Source: Hoeflea_A sp965249925
Lineage (GTDB): Bacteria > Pseudomonadota > Alphaproteobacteria > Rhizobiales > Rhizobiaceae
DNA: 64,000 nucleotides
Assembly (NCBI GenBank): GCA_965249925.1
Contig: OZ252260.1
Span: forward strand, 4,154,001-4,218,000
Direction of reading: 5' to 3'
Below the pieces are notes generated by a model. The model was not told the origin of the DNA. It saw only the letters and a list, made by a program, of their open reading frames with translations, and made no database searches. The translations under genes were made by a program, and so were the position numbers. Below are positions 1-8,769 of this stretch, one piece after another; the stretch's first letter is position 1; every line of letters starts with the position of its first letter.

Positions 1-1796
1 AGATCTGAGCGTCCCGACCAACGTCGCGCCATTGAAACGTCATGACCCGTTACGATGTTGGTCCTGGCGTGCCACTCGGTGACCGGGTAGAGGGTGCCGG
101 CCAAATACAGATCCCGCGCTTTGCCCCGCTGCAGCTTGCCGGATGTGGTACGCGGCAGCCGTGACGGTCTGATGAACATGATTGCGCTGACGCCGATCTC
201 CTGCGTATCGAGCACCGCGCGCCGCATAACCGATGCCAAGGCGGGCGCGTCCAAATCACGCAGCAGCGAGCGCGTCAGCTCATGCACAAGCACCACCTGT
301 TCCGCGCCGTTCTCCTGCAAACCGAAGGCAATCGTGCGGTTATGGCCAAGCACCGGATCTGCCGCTTCTGCCGCGGTTTCGATGTCCTGAGCGTAATAAT
401 TGCGCCCATTGACGATCACCATCTCTTTGAGCCGGCCAAGCACATAAAGCTCACCGTCCACCAGGGTGCCGAGATCTCCAGTTATCAACCAGCGTTCGCC
501 TGCCGGCGCGCCGTCAAGCTGCGCGCCGAAGACTGCATCCGTCTCCTCGCGTCGACCCCAATAACCGGATGCCACCGACGGACCTTGCAGCCAGATCTCG
601 CCAACTGATCCTTCCGTGCAAATTGTACCTGTCTCGGGGTCGACAATCTCAATTTCATGGTTGTCGATAACCGGACCGCAACTGACGACCGTCTTGGTCT
701 TGGCATTGCCGGCATCCGTCAGGTCAGTCGCGAGTCGGGGAGTTTCGCCGGGCATCTTGTTTTGAGGTTCTGAGAACTTCAGGATCTTTGGCCCGAAGCT
801 TGGCGGGTATCCCGTAGCCATGACGACTGTCTCGGCAAGACCATATACCGGCACAAAACTGTTTCTGCGAAAGCCGAACCGTCCGAACTTGTCGCAGAAG
901 CTGTCGAGGGTTGCCGCACTCACGGGTTCGGCCCCGCACAGGGCAAGTTGCAAGGTACTCAGATCCAGCGAACTCGTATCGGTCTCATAAATCCGATCAA
1001 CGCATAGTTGGTATGCAAAGTTTGGCCCTGTGGTGACTGTAGCGCCGAACCGACTGATGCCTTCCAGCCACCGCAACGGTCTTTGCAGAAAAGCAGCGGG
1101 ACTGATCAACGCCGTTTTGGCGCAAATGACCACCGGTGTGATCAGAGCGCTGACAAGTCCCATATCATGATGCGGTGGCAGCCAGGAAAACCCTCTTGCT
1201 TCGGAGGTCAGCCGATATCGATCGATGATACCGGCAACATTGTTCAGCAGTTGCTCATGCTTGACGATCACACCCCTCGGATTGCCGGTTGTACCGGAGG
1301 TATATTGCAGGAAGGACACGTCATCCGGCGCCAGATTGGGCATGACCAAGGAGTCCGCATCGTCGAGTCCGATGGAATCGATGCCCAAAAGCATCGGAAA
1401 AGGACGATCGCCTTCCGAAAGCCTGGCCAGCTTTGCTGTCAGGTCCGATATGGTAAGAATGACCGATGCGTCGGCATCTTTGATGATGGACAACAGCCGT
1501 CCCACATGCCTCCGGTTGCTCGGAGGGTGGAGAGGCACCGCGATCACGCCCGCAAGCTGGCAAGCGTAAAAGGCGACGATGTAATCCAGGCCCGGTTGGC
1601 AAAGAATCAAAACACGGTCGAACGGTTGACACATATCCTGCAGACGAGCGGCGCAGGCTTGGCTTCGCGCCAAGAGCTCCGATGCGGTCAGGCCTTTGCG
1701 ATCGCCACCGTCCGTTCGATCAAACTGAAAAAATGTGAAGATCTCATGCGACGGATCTTCCTCGGGTAATCGGATGAGTTTGTCAGCCAGCGTCAT
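1..1796 (-). CDS. Fatty acyl-AMP ligase (FAAL), C-terminus cut by window start
   Basis: The minus strand from the ATG at 1796 stays open for 598 codons to base 1 without a stop, so the 3' end is missing. It reads as a complete adenylate-forming enzyme of the FAAL class: the A3-type P-loop YTSGTTGNPRGV (about 165-176), the FAAL-style SWLPPHHDMGL (204-214), CGAEPV (287-292), YGLAET (318-323), ITGDLG with GRLKEM (about 438-458), and the C-terminal LPRTTSGKLQRGKARDLYLAGTL (547-569), which holds the catalytic lysine. Such enzymes activate fatty acids as acyl-adenylates and pass them to the phosphopantetheine arm of a carrier protein in polyketide or lipopeptide synthesis, rather than to CoA. The frame continues at least 25 residues past the usual end, so a fused domain is possible. 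A weak GGA lies before the ATG. A 480-bp gene-free stretch upstream suggests it heads its own transcript. Confidence 0.88.
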   Translation of the reverse strand, partial: MTLADKLIRLPEEDPSHEIFTFFQFDRTDGGDRKGLTASELLARSQACAARLQDMCQPFDRVLILCQPGLDYIVAFYACQLAGVIAVPLHPPSNRRHVGRLLSIIKDADASVILTISDLTAKLARLSEGDRPFPMLLGIDSIGLDDADSLVMPNLAPDDVSFLQYTSGTTGNPRGVIVKHEQLLNNVAGIIDRYRLTSEARGFSWLPPHHDMGLVSALITPVVICAKTALISPAAFLQRPLRWLEGISRFGATVTTGPNFAYQLCVDRIYETDTSSLDLSTLQLALCGAEPVSAATLDSFCDKFGRFGFRRNSFVPVYGLAETVVMATGYPPSFGPKILKFSEPQNKMPGETPRLATDLTDAGNAKTKTVVSCGPVIDNHEIEIVDPETGTICTEGSVGEIWLQGPSVASGYWGRREETDAVFGAQLDGAPAGERWLITGDLGTLVDGELYVLGRLKEMVIVNGRNYYAQDIETAAEAADPVLGHNRTIAFGLQENGAEQVVLVHELTRSLLRDLDAPALASVMRRAVLDTQEIGVSAIMFIRPSRLPRTTSGKLQRGKARDLYLAGTLYPVTEWHARTNIVTGHDVSMARRWSGRSD

Positions 1797-2278
1797 ACTA
1801 TTCCGTCCGAGTTCGACCAGCACTCTCGCTCTAGCCCACGCTCGCTAAGGCTCCCTGGGCAACCAGTTCCGTCTCATACCCCTCCCACATCGCCCAATTG
1901 GAAAACCCAATCAAATACAAAGCCGGCTTTCTGATGCGCTATGCAACAACCAATAGTTCAGTTAATAACCCTGGCAGATCAAGATCTGAACTGAACAAGT
2001 TTTACGGAAAAGCATCAAGTTGTGAGTTAACCACAGATTGTTCATGCTGACCGGACCGAGCAGCCTGGAGTGATCACACTTCAAGTGCGCCAAAGCGATC
2101 TCAGGATGAACATCAAGGATGCCCGCGTGACGTCTCAGCGTCGAGAGGAAATGGCGCGGAATGCCATCGCAGGCGAATCAAACGGCAGCGCTGGTTAACA
2201 GCCTCTTGAGATACGCGTCTCTTGCTCCGGTGGTTCGATAGGGCACGTTCTCAAAAAGGCAGATACGAATTCAGGTCT
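1797..2278. other. Gene-free stretch upstream of the FAAL gene
   Basis: About 480 bp lie between the FAAL start and the end of the small unknown gene. It is more AT-rich than its surroundings around 1890-2040, as expected of a promoter region. I see no convincing reading frame on either strand. The only clear structure is the nested inverted repeat at 1956-1996. Confidence 0.5.
1956..1996. promoter_or_regulatory. Nested inverted repeats upstream of the FAAL gene
   Basis: GTTCAGTT (1956-1963) pairs with AACTGAAC (1989-1996). Inside them CAGATC (1975-1980) pairs with GATCTG (1983-1988) across AA. The structure lies about 160-200 bp before the FAAL start. It could be an operator or an RNA hairpin; no regulator is encoded nearby, so its role is unknown. 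Confidence 0.35.
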
Positions 2279-2635
2279 CTACGCGATTTCGCGCTTTACC
2301 ACGGTCGCTGTCCCCTTGAAGTCTTTCAGAGACACCAACGCCGTAACCCGGATGGGTTTCCAATCCAGAGTCAGGTCTCCGACAAGTCTCAGGGTATCCG
2401 GCTCTCCTGATTCTTTTGCAGGGATGTTGAGATCGCCGCAAAGCTCTCGTTGAAGGTTGATGCCAAGCTCAGTACCGCCCTTCGTATTCGGAAATATAAC
2501 GTGGACGAGGTCATAACCAATCTGGCGGACAAGATCCTCGCGTTTCTTGTCTGCTTCCGCTCGCGAGCAGACTTCGATCTGATGTTCGCCCACTACCAGT
2601 TTTTCAACGAGTGGTGACTCAACGGAACCAAACAT
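2279..2635 (-). CDS. Conserved-looking hypothetical protein, 118 aa
   Basis: The start is well fixed by AAAGGAGG seven bases before the ATG at 2635. The 118-residue product is soluble, with no signal peptide, no membrane segment and only one cysteine pair far apart. Its composition is balanced (LRLVGDLTLDWKPIRVTALV), unlike the Arg/Pro-rich shadow frames around it, which supports a real gene. I do not recognise the family. It is separated from the ABC exporter gene by 289 bp with nothing recognisable, and by 480 bp from the FAAL gene, and reads in the same direction as both, so it may be a separate unit or the tail of the 7402-2925 operon. Confidence 0.6.
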   Translation of the reverse strand: MFGSVESPLVEKLVVGEHQIEVCSRAEADKKREDLVRQIGYDLVHVIFPNTKGGTELGINLQRELCGDLNIPAKESGEPDTLRLVGDLTLDWKPIRVTALVSLKDFKGTATVVKREIA

Positions 2636-2924
2636 GCTGCCTCCTTTGGACCCAGTCCCTTTTTCTCCGCCAAAACCAATGTCTGGCCGTGAATAATCCG
2701 ATGCTGCTCCTGTAGCTGGTACAGCGGCTGGAAATCAAGCGGACTTGCGCGATGTCAGTGGTCAACGCGCTCGCAAGACGTCCGCCGCCGGCTCGGGGCT
2801 GCTGTTCCGGTTTTCGAACGCACGCGCTAAATGCAGCGCGCCGTTCCGGGAGGCGATTCGTTTCGCCGTTGCAGACGGCGGGCCGTATCGTTGCCTGTGC
2901 CGGCTCCGCAGTCCGTTGCTCACA

Positions 2925-4631
2925 TCACTCGGAAGTCAGAAAACAGTCGGCATCGTCCGACGGTTTACCAGCCTTGCCATGGCATTTCCGCTCGTATGCG
3001 CTGAAGACAGCATCCGGCGGCCCCTTGGCAACCAGCCGACCGCCATCGACGATCCAAACCTCGTCCATTCGGGCGGCAATACTCCGGTTATGGGTGATCA
3101 TCAATGTGGTTGCGGGTGTCTCGAAAACCAGCCGTTCGACAAGCGCAGATCCGTCCTGATCGAGGGCATCATCGGGCTCGTCCAACAGCAGCAGGCTTGA
3201 ACCTGACAGCGCCGCCCGCGTCAGCAGGACACGTCGGATTTCGCCGGCAGACAGGTTGCGGCCCGCTTCCGCGACCCTGCCGGACAGACCGTTCAGCCGC
3301 TCGATGACGCTACCCAAACCAAAGCTTTCTGCGCAGCGCAGCACGATTTCATCGTCGCAACGCCCGTCAACGCCCATGGTCAGCGCGCGCCGCAGCGATC
3401 CCGCAAGAATGGGCGAACGGCTGCCAACGTAGCTGATCAGCTTGCGGCGCTCGGATGTCGACAGTCCGACCGTTGTGCGATCACCGAGCAGGACGTCTCC
3501 CTGGTCCGGTTTTTCCAAACCCGCCGCCAAGCTCAAAAGCGTCGACTTGCCGGCACCGTTCGGACCGAAGATGGCGATCTTCCGTCCGGCGGCGGCGACG
3601 GCGTTAACGGGGGCAAGGTTGCCCGCACCGGCATTTTTGAAAGACAGTCTTTGCGGGACGTTTTTCAGAACCGATGTCGCACCGTCGGTTCGGCGGGTCA
3701 GTTTCGGGACCGAGAGAAGGGAAGAGCACTTTTCACGAGCCACTTTCCAAGCGCGGTGACGGTCCCAAACCCCCGCCAGATCGCGCAACGGTTGGATCAT
3801 CAAACCGACGGCGGCGAGTGCACCGGCCGCTTCGGCGGCGGCCGCACCGCTGGCGAGCGCGGCCGCGAAAACCGATGCAGCCGCAACACCCGATACGGCG
3901 TCGGGTATGGCACGCAACAGTGCCGCGCCGCGCGCCCGTTCCAGTGCCGCATCGATGAGGTTTTCGGTCCGCTTGATGATGTGGCGGGTTTCGGTCTTGA
4001 CCCGGCCCAGAAGGCGCAACTCCGGCGCATGCGGCACCCGTTCGCTCATGTCGGCCGCCAATCGCGCCCTGCGGCTGCGCAGCTTTTTGTGGGCAGGTCC
4101 GAGACGCGGGCCCGCCAGCGCCATAGCAACCATGCCGACAGCAATCGGAATCGCCGCCGCGAGCCCAAGATGCGGGTTCAAGAGGAACAGCGCCGCGGTC
4201 GCCAGCGGCAGCACGATCAGCGACGAGATCAGCCGCGCCAGGCCGAGGCTGACCCAGTTGCGCACAGCGGACAAGTCGCCAACGAAACGCAGCGACAGGG
4301 CGCCGCTACGGCGGCGGGCGATATCACGCGCTGAAACGTGCGCCAGATGCTGGAACAGTTCGACGCGCAAAGCGGCCACATAGTCCTGGCCGACTCGCTC
4401 GGCGACGACACGCTCGCGATAGCGCATCGCAGCAATCGACAGTCCGGAACAGGCAACAAGCGCCAGCGCGATGAAGGGCGCCCCGGCTGTGGCGTCGCGG
4501 AAAGCGGCAAAAACATCGCGGGTTGCAAAAGCGGCAATCCCGGTGGAGGCGGCTTGACCGAGCGCCAGCGCAACGATCGTTGCGATGCCTCGGGCTCGTC
4601 CCTGGCCGAAGAGCGGTGGCATCGTACTCAT
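2925..4631 (-). CDS. ABC transporter, fused membrane and ATPase domains
   Basis: This is a half-transporter of 568 aa (exporter type): an N-terminal membrane region of about six hydrophobic segments (residues 15-290) followed by a nucleotide-binding domain. The ATPase motifs are clear: Walker A GPNGAGKST (356-364), signature LSAGEIRR (460-467), Walker B LLLLDEP (480-486) and the switch histidine in MITHN. The ATG at 4631 overlaps the stop of the hydrolase gene as ATGA, so the two are translationally coupled; an in-frame codon 102 bp further upstream lies inside that gene and is less likely. The first membrane part is rich in Ala and Leu and resembles CydC/MsbA-like exporters. As the last gene of the 7402-2925 operon it probably exports the product of the upstream enzymes as a homodimer. 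The substrate is unknown. Confidence 0.85.
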   Translation of the reverse strand: MSTMPPLFGQGRARGIATIVALALGQAASTGIAAFATRDVFAAFRDATAGAPFIALALVACSGLSIAAMRYRERVVAERVGQDYVAALRVELFQHLAHVSARDIARRRSGALSLRFVGDLSAVRNWVSLGLARLISSLIVLPLATAALFLLNPHLGLAAAIPIAVGMVAMALAGPRLGPAHKKLRSRRARLAADMSERVPHAPELRLLGRVKTETRHIIKRTENLIDAALERARGAALLRAIPDAVSGVAAASVFAAALASGAAAAEAAGALAAVGLMIQPLRDLAGVWDRHRAWKVAREKCSSLLSVPKLTRRTDGATSVLKNVPQRLSFKNAGAGNLAPVNAVAAAGRKIAIFGPNGAGKSTLLSLAAGLEKPDQGDVLLGDRTTVGLSTSERRKLISYVGSRSPILAGSLRRALTMGVDGRCDDEIVLRCAESFGLGSVIERLNGLSGRVAEAGRNLSAGEIRRVLLTRAALSGSSLLLLDEPDDALDQDGSALVERLVFETPATTLMITHNRSIAARMDEVWIVDGGRLVAKGPPDAVFSAYERKCHGKAGKPSDDADCFLTSE

Positions 4632-5503
4632 GACACCAGCCCCGGAGATCGGATCGCGGCGCCGCTCGGCCGGCTGCGCGTCGCGCCATCGTCGGGAATA
4701 ACGATGCGGTCGAGCCCGCCCCGCAAGACGCACTGGCGAAAATCGTGGCCGCAGGCGGACAGGGCAATGAACGAAGCACGCGACAGCATGCCTCTAGCAA
4801 CGGCGGCCTGCTGCAGGGCTCTTGTCCACTTAATGCCGCGGATCAGCCGGTGTTCACCCTGCTGGGCGTCAACTCGGTCTCCCCTGCGCAGATTGTCGTC
4901 GCGCAGATTATCATCGGCACCGACGCAAACCTGGGTTGGAATGGCCAAAAAACGCGCAATCGTCGGCTCATCGACTGCAGACCAGGGGTCCGGCCGGTCG
5001 CTGCGCGCCGACAGCCCGTACGGAAAAGGTGCTGTATCCGGAAACGTGTACCAGCCGGCCGAGGCGACGGTCAGCCGTGTGACCATCTGCGGATGCAGCA
5101 TGGCGAAGCGGTGGGCAAATTGCGCCCCGCCGGAAAATCCGAACAGTTCGAACTGCGTTGTTTGCCAAACGCCTTCATTCCTCAGCCCCTGCATCAGCGC
5201 GATCAAGGCACGATCCGCCCGGCCGCGCCGAACGGTCTGCTGATAGCGCGGCCACAGTTGCCGGTCGAACAGAGGCGCGATCACCGGACGGCCCAGCGCG
5301 TTGGCGCGCTGGGCAAACAGTTCGGTCTGTTGGCGTGCATTGCGACGGATCCCGTGCACCGCCACCAGTGGCGGTTTGTCGTCAGCGATGCGGTGAGGCA
5401 AGGCCAGCCAATAGGCAAGGCCATTGGTCTCGTGAGCGGGCCGGAACATGATCGCCTGTGCAGGCATATCGGATGTCATCGGATTGGCGAGCGCCAGGGC
5501 CAT
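4628..5503 (-). CDS. Alpha/beta hydrolase
   Basis: A 291-aa cytoplasmic alpha/beta-fold hydrolase. The nucleophile elbow is GFSGG, the oxyanion strand reads LVAVHG, and a late CGHDF gives the catalytic histidine; an Asp in the VCVGADD strand completes the triad. The overall layout resembles esterases of the PHB-depolymerase/dienelactone hydrolase type. The ATG at 5503 is preceded by AAGGAC; the longer frame (to 5578) would run into the dioxygenase gene and has no ribosome binding site. The gene lies 22 bp after the dioxygenase stop and overlaps the ABC gene by 4 bp, so it belongs to the same operon. It could trim, esterify or hydrolyse the small molecule made there; substrate unknown. Confidence 0.8.
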   Translation of the reverse strand: MALALANPMTSDMPAQAIMFRPAHETNGLAYWLALPHRIADDKPPLVAVHGIRRNARQQTELFAQRANALGRPVIAPLFDRQLWPRYQQTVRRGRADRALIALMQGLRNEGVWQTTQFELFGFSGGAQFAHRFAMLHPQMVTRLTVASAGWYTFPDTAPFPYGLSARSDRPDPWSAVDEPTIARFLAIPTQVCVGADDNLRDDNLRRGDRVDAQQGEHRLIRGIKWTRALQQAAVARGMLSRASFIALSACGHDFRQCVLRGGLDRIVIPDDGATRSRPSGAAIRSPGLVS

Positions 5504-5525
5504 AGCTGTCGTCCTTCTTTGGAAT

Positions 5526-6098
5526 TTAAGCAGCAGCGCCGAACACGTCCTCGGCACGGTGGCTGGGAAGCATGTCAAAGATCATGTGGATGCGATCCTG
5601 ATCGCCGTCGTTATGGGCTTCATGCATCTGATTGTTGTCGAACCACCATAATTCGCCCTCCTTCATCCGCACCTCCTCGTCATTGGCCTTCAGCCACGAG
5701 CCAGCCGCGGAGCGAAGAACGAAATGATATCGGTCGCGAACGCGATAGTACTCGCCGCGATCGACATGCGGATAAACACGCTTTCCGGCTGGCAGGCAGA
5801 CGATCTTGGCCCGGCCGAGAATGCTGTCCTGTTCCCGTGCGAAATCCTCGAGGAATGTGCGTGCCAGGACAAAGCGAGCCGAGCCCGTGGTCCAGCGGCT
5901 TTCGTGGACATCGCGGCGTTTGCGATCACCGATGGCCGACTTGCGCAACCCGCGCAGCGGAATGGCGAGCGCCTCGCGCTGGACCTCGATCTTGTCCTGC
6001 CGGCCCGTCGATTGGGCCCAGGCATCCTCGATGCTTGCGATCTCGTCGAGAAACGGCATTGGGTCGACTTTCGATTTCAGTCGTTTGAAGTACTGCAT
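5526..6098 (-). CDS. Aspartyl/asparaginyl beta-hydroxylase-family dioxygenase
   Basis: The 190-aa product matches the Asp/Asn beta-hydroxylase fold (family that also includes LpxO): an HVD motif (His111, Asp113), then GELWWFDNN and MHEAHN (His159, His162) and a conserved Arg in DQDRIHMIFD, the usual iron and 2-oxoglutarate ligands. Members hydroxylate Asp, Asn or fatty-acyl side chains using oxygen and 2-oxoglutarate. It is shorter than the animal enzymes and has no membrane anchor, as is normal for bacterial members. The start at 6098 has AAGGA ten bases upstream. It sits 206 bp after the P-loop gene and 22 bp before the hydrolase. A role in hydroxylating an amino-acid-derived metabolite is inferred from these neighbours. 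Confidence 0.82.
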   Translation of the reverse strand: MQYFKRLKSKVDPMPFLDEIASIEDAWAQSTGRQDKIEVQREALAIPLRGLRKSAIGDRKRRDVHESRWTTGSARFVLARTFLEDFAREQDSILGRAKIVCLPAGKRVYPHVDRGEYYRVRDRYHFVLRSAAGSWLKANDEEVRMKEGELWWFDNNQMHEAHNDGDQDRIHMIFDMLPSHRAEDVFGAAA

Positions 6099-6304
6099 GG
6101 TTTTTTCCTTCTCTCATGTTGGAAACGGTTTGGGGTTTGTCGGTTTGCGGCCGCGTGACGGCTGGCCGTGATGGGTTTGTCAAATGCGACCGGAGCTTTG
6201 TCGTTCAAGCGGTTCCCGGTTCCGATCGGATAACGGGCGGTCGGGCGGTTTATTCCCTCATCGCTCGAAAAGAATGGATGCTTCGATCATCGACACAGAT
6301 GCTG

Positions 6305-7402
6305 TCACGCGGCCGCCCGTCGCACCGGCTGACGGCTCCTCAACCAGGGTCGGATTTGCGCTACTACCGATTGCGGATCGCACAATTGCGCGCGCGAGAT
6401 GTGTGGAATGCCGGTTTGGGCGAACGCCTCCTGGACGGCCAGTGGCGACCGTGTGACCATGCCCGAGACTGCGAATGGCCGCAGCCCGTAGGCACCGAGC
6501 ACCTGGACGCCGCCAACCGAGCCGAGCGCGTCAGGCGCGGCAAACAGGATCCCATCCAGCCGATCCTTGATTCTGGACGCCTGCAGGATCGCCGCGGTCT
6601 CCTTCTGAAACACACCGTCGGCGATCTCGGCCACGACGATCTCGGCACCGCCGGCGGCTGCATGACCGACCAGGGTGTCGAAACTGTCTTCGATATGTGC
6701 GATCGGAACGCGATAGGTCGATGCCAAGCCGGCATCGGTGAAGTCGAACGTGGCGATTCCGGTATCCTCAAATGCCAGGAAATCGCCGAAGGATCCGGTG
6801 CCTGTGACCTTGGCTCCAGCCACGGTGTATCCAGCCCGCGACAGGCCATAGGCCAGACTGACCGCAGCGGTCGTTTTGCCAGCGTTCATGGAGGCGCCGA
6901 AGACGCCGAACACGGTAACGTTGGTCGGGATTGTGCGTTTTGCCAGACCATAGCGGGACACGTTGATGACCGTGCTTTCGGCATCGACGAGAAGACCCAG
7001 CGGGCGCAAGACGGTCGGCGGCGACATCCGCTCATGGGCATATTCGACAGTCCCCACCACGCCGCCGCCGGCCAGCAAATGGGCGATGTGGTCGCTGATT
7101 TCGGCACGGCCCTGATATTGGTCCGGCGCATATCGATCGCCGACACATGCAACCACCAGGTCGCCGACGAAACTCTTTTTATACCGCTTGGTTGTCAGTT
7201 GCAGCCGACGATGCTGGTTGATTTCCGTGATCTCGCACAGCACCAGATCGCCGGCCCGGGCGCCGGTAAAGCCAGTCGATAGTCCAGCAACGTCATTGCG
7301 GTTGACACGGCGCGTAGTGAAGGTCCAGTGCGCCGTCGACAGCGCCGCCATGGCGTCCCCGGCGACGGTCGCGCACCCTGTTACGGCAATTGGATGGTCC
7401 AT
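6305..7402 (-). CDS. P-loop NTPase of DUF1611 type
   Basis: A 365-aa soluble protein with an unassigned N-terminal half and a C-terminal P-loop domain starting at about residue 162. The nucleotide-binding loop is GASMNAGKTT (169-178), followed by GAKVTGTG and EIADGVFQKET, a pattern I associate with DUF1611 proteins, which are related to dethiobiotin-synthetase-like ligases. Some members occur beside dipeptide or D-amino-acid metabolism genes. Start 7402 is chosen because AGGAGA lies at the right distance; an ATG five codons upstream (7417) has no such site. It heads the operon with the dioxygenase, hydrolase and ABC exporter. Its reaction is not known; ATP-dependent activation of a carboxylate is a guess from the fold. 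Confidence 0.72.
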   Translation of the reverse strand: MDHPIAVTGCATVAGDAMAALSTAHWTFTTRRVNRNDVAGLSTGFTGARAGDLVLCEITEINQHRRLQLTTKRYKKSFVGDLVVACVGDRYAPDQYQGRAEISDHIAHLLAGGGVVGTVEYAHERMSPPTVLRPLGLLVDAESTVINVSRYGLAKRTIPTNVTVFGVFGASMNAGKTTAAVSLAYGLSRAGYTVAGAKVTGTGSFGDFLAFEDTGIATFDFTDAGLASTYRVPIAHIEDSFDTLVGHAAAGGAEIVVAEIADGVFQKETAAILQASRIKDRLDGILFAAPDALGSVGGVQVLGAYGLRPFAVSGMVTRSPLAVQEAFAQTGIPHISRAQLCDPQSVVAQIRPWLRSRQPVRRAAA

Positions 7403-7651
7403 GTTTGTCTCCTGCATTTCGGTTTTTAAAGCGAAACCACATCAGGAGAACGGTCGGCTGGGGTGCCTATTCCCCATGTCCTGCAAATTTTTTGGTGAGG
7501 TGCATCAGCCTACGACCATAAGGGCGGTTTGACCGCGCTGCGCCCAGCACTGACCTGACGGACGGAATCCTGACGATCGTCCTGCCCAAGGTGGATCAGG
7601 TGAAGCCGCGCCGCATCGAAATCAAGCAGCCGCAGCGCGTATAGTTGGGTG

Positions 7652-8632
7652 TTAACGTCGATGCGTCGGACGTTGCGGTGGCCGTTTGCTCGGCATCACC
7701 TCCATGTCCAGAAGTTTGCCGTCGCGTAGCACGCGGGCTGAAAGCGTGCGGCCGATGGCTTCGGCGTCGAGGACGCGCAGCAGAACATCGGCACCGGTGG
7801 TGGCGACGCCGTCGAGGGCGAGCAGAACGTCACCGTCCCGCAGTCCGGCATTCGCGGCCGGGCTGCCGTCGGCGATCGCGTGCAGCACCACCGCCGAGTG
7901 CATGGCAAGACCGGCGGCATGGGCGACGCGGCGCGGCAGGGCGACAGCGTTCACAGCGAGGCCCAGCCAGGCGCGCCTGACTTCGCCGTGGCGGATGATC
8001 TGAGTGACGACCGTGCTCACCGTATTGCTCGATACGGCAAAGCAGATGCCCTGAGCGCCCTGGATGATGGCGGTCGAGACGCCGATCACATCGCCGGAAG
8101 ACGCCACCAGCGCACCGCCCGAATTGCCCGGGTTGAGTGCAGCGTCGGTTTGGATCACATCCTCGATTGGGCGCCCGTTGCGCGCTCTCAGTGTACGACC
8201 GAGAGCTGAAACGATGCCGGCTGTGACCGTCGTCTCGAAACCGAAGGGCGTGCCAATGGCGACGGCGATCTGGCCGCGACGCAACTTGCCGCTGTCGGCG
8301 AGGGATGCCGCGGGCAGATCGTTTCCGTCGGCGCGCAGCAACGCCAGATCGGTGTCCGGGTCACGGCCAACGACATCGGCGGCCAGTTGACGACCATCGG
8401 ACAGCGCGACCCGGACCGACCGGGCGTCGCCGACGACATGGTCGTTGCTGACGATCAGGCCGTCGGCCGACAGCGTGACACCCGAGCCGAGACCGCGGCC
8501 GCCTGACGAGATCGCGCAGACCGCCGGCGCAACACGTTCGGCAACCGCCGCAACCGTGCGCGAATAGCTGTCCAGCAACGGTTCATCGCGTTCTAGGTCG
8601 TCGTTCCGCTCCAGCTGGGTTGATGGTGTCAT
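7652..8632 (-). CDS. HtrA/DegP-like serine protease with PDZ domain
   Basis: A 326-aa trypsin-like protease with one C-terminal PDZ domain. The triad is intact: His65 in VSNDHVV, Asp95 in DPDTDLALL and Ser171 in LNPGNSGG; the PDZ domain covers roughly 222-315 (AGLRDGDVLLALDG). Unlike DegP or DegQ there is no signal peptide or membrane anchor at the N-terminus, so it probably acts in the cytoplasm. The start at 8632 has a perfect AAGGAGG; the frame can be extended to 8722 but without a ribosome binding site. It is divergent from the protease-like gene at 8770, with 137 bp between them, and the two are clearly related. It likely takes part in protein quality control under the stress that induces this island. 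Confidence 0.88.
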   Translation of the reverse strand: MTPSTQLERNDDLERDEPLLDSYSRTVAAVAERVAPAVCAISSGGRGLGSGVTLSADGLIVSNDHVVGDARSVRVALSDGRQLAADVVGRDPDTDLALLRADGNDLPAASLADSGKLRRGQIAVAIGTPFGFETTVTAGIVSALGRTLRARNGRPIEDVIQTDAALNPGNSGGALVASSGDVIGVSTAIIQGAQGICFAVSSNTVSTVVTQIIRHGEVRRAWLGLAVNAVALPRRVAHAAGLAMHSAVVLHAIADGSPAANAGLRDGDVLLALDGVATTGADVLLRVLDAEAIGRTLSARVLRDGKLLDMEVMPSKRPPQRPTHRR

Positions 8633-8769
8633 CACGGCCTCCTTGCGTTGCCAGTACAGCGCATATGGGTGAGGCCGGTGCACGACGCACCTGTCCGTCA
8701 GGACAGCTGGTGTCGGCGTCACGGTTGTCTCAGGTTTTCAGGCAGCACCAACGCAATCGGGAGTTTGCC

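Noticed and set aside
1008..1769. Plus-strand open frame of 253 codons
   Set aside because: It is antisense to the FAAL gene, whose minus-strand frame is unbroken and full of adenylation motifs.
5526..6098. The dioxygenase as the beta-hydroxylase for the NRPS aspartate
   Set aside because: It lies in a separate operon over 25 kb from the synthetases and belongs to a different family from the usual siderophore Asp hydroxylases; kept only as a remote possibility.
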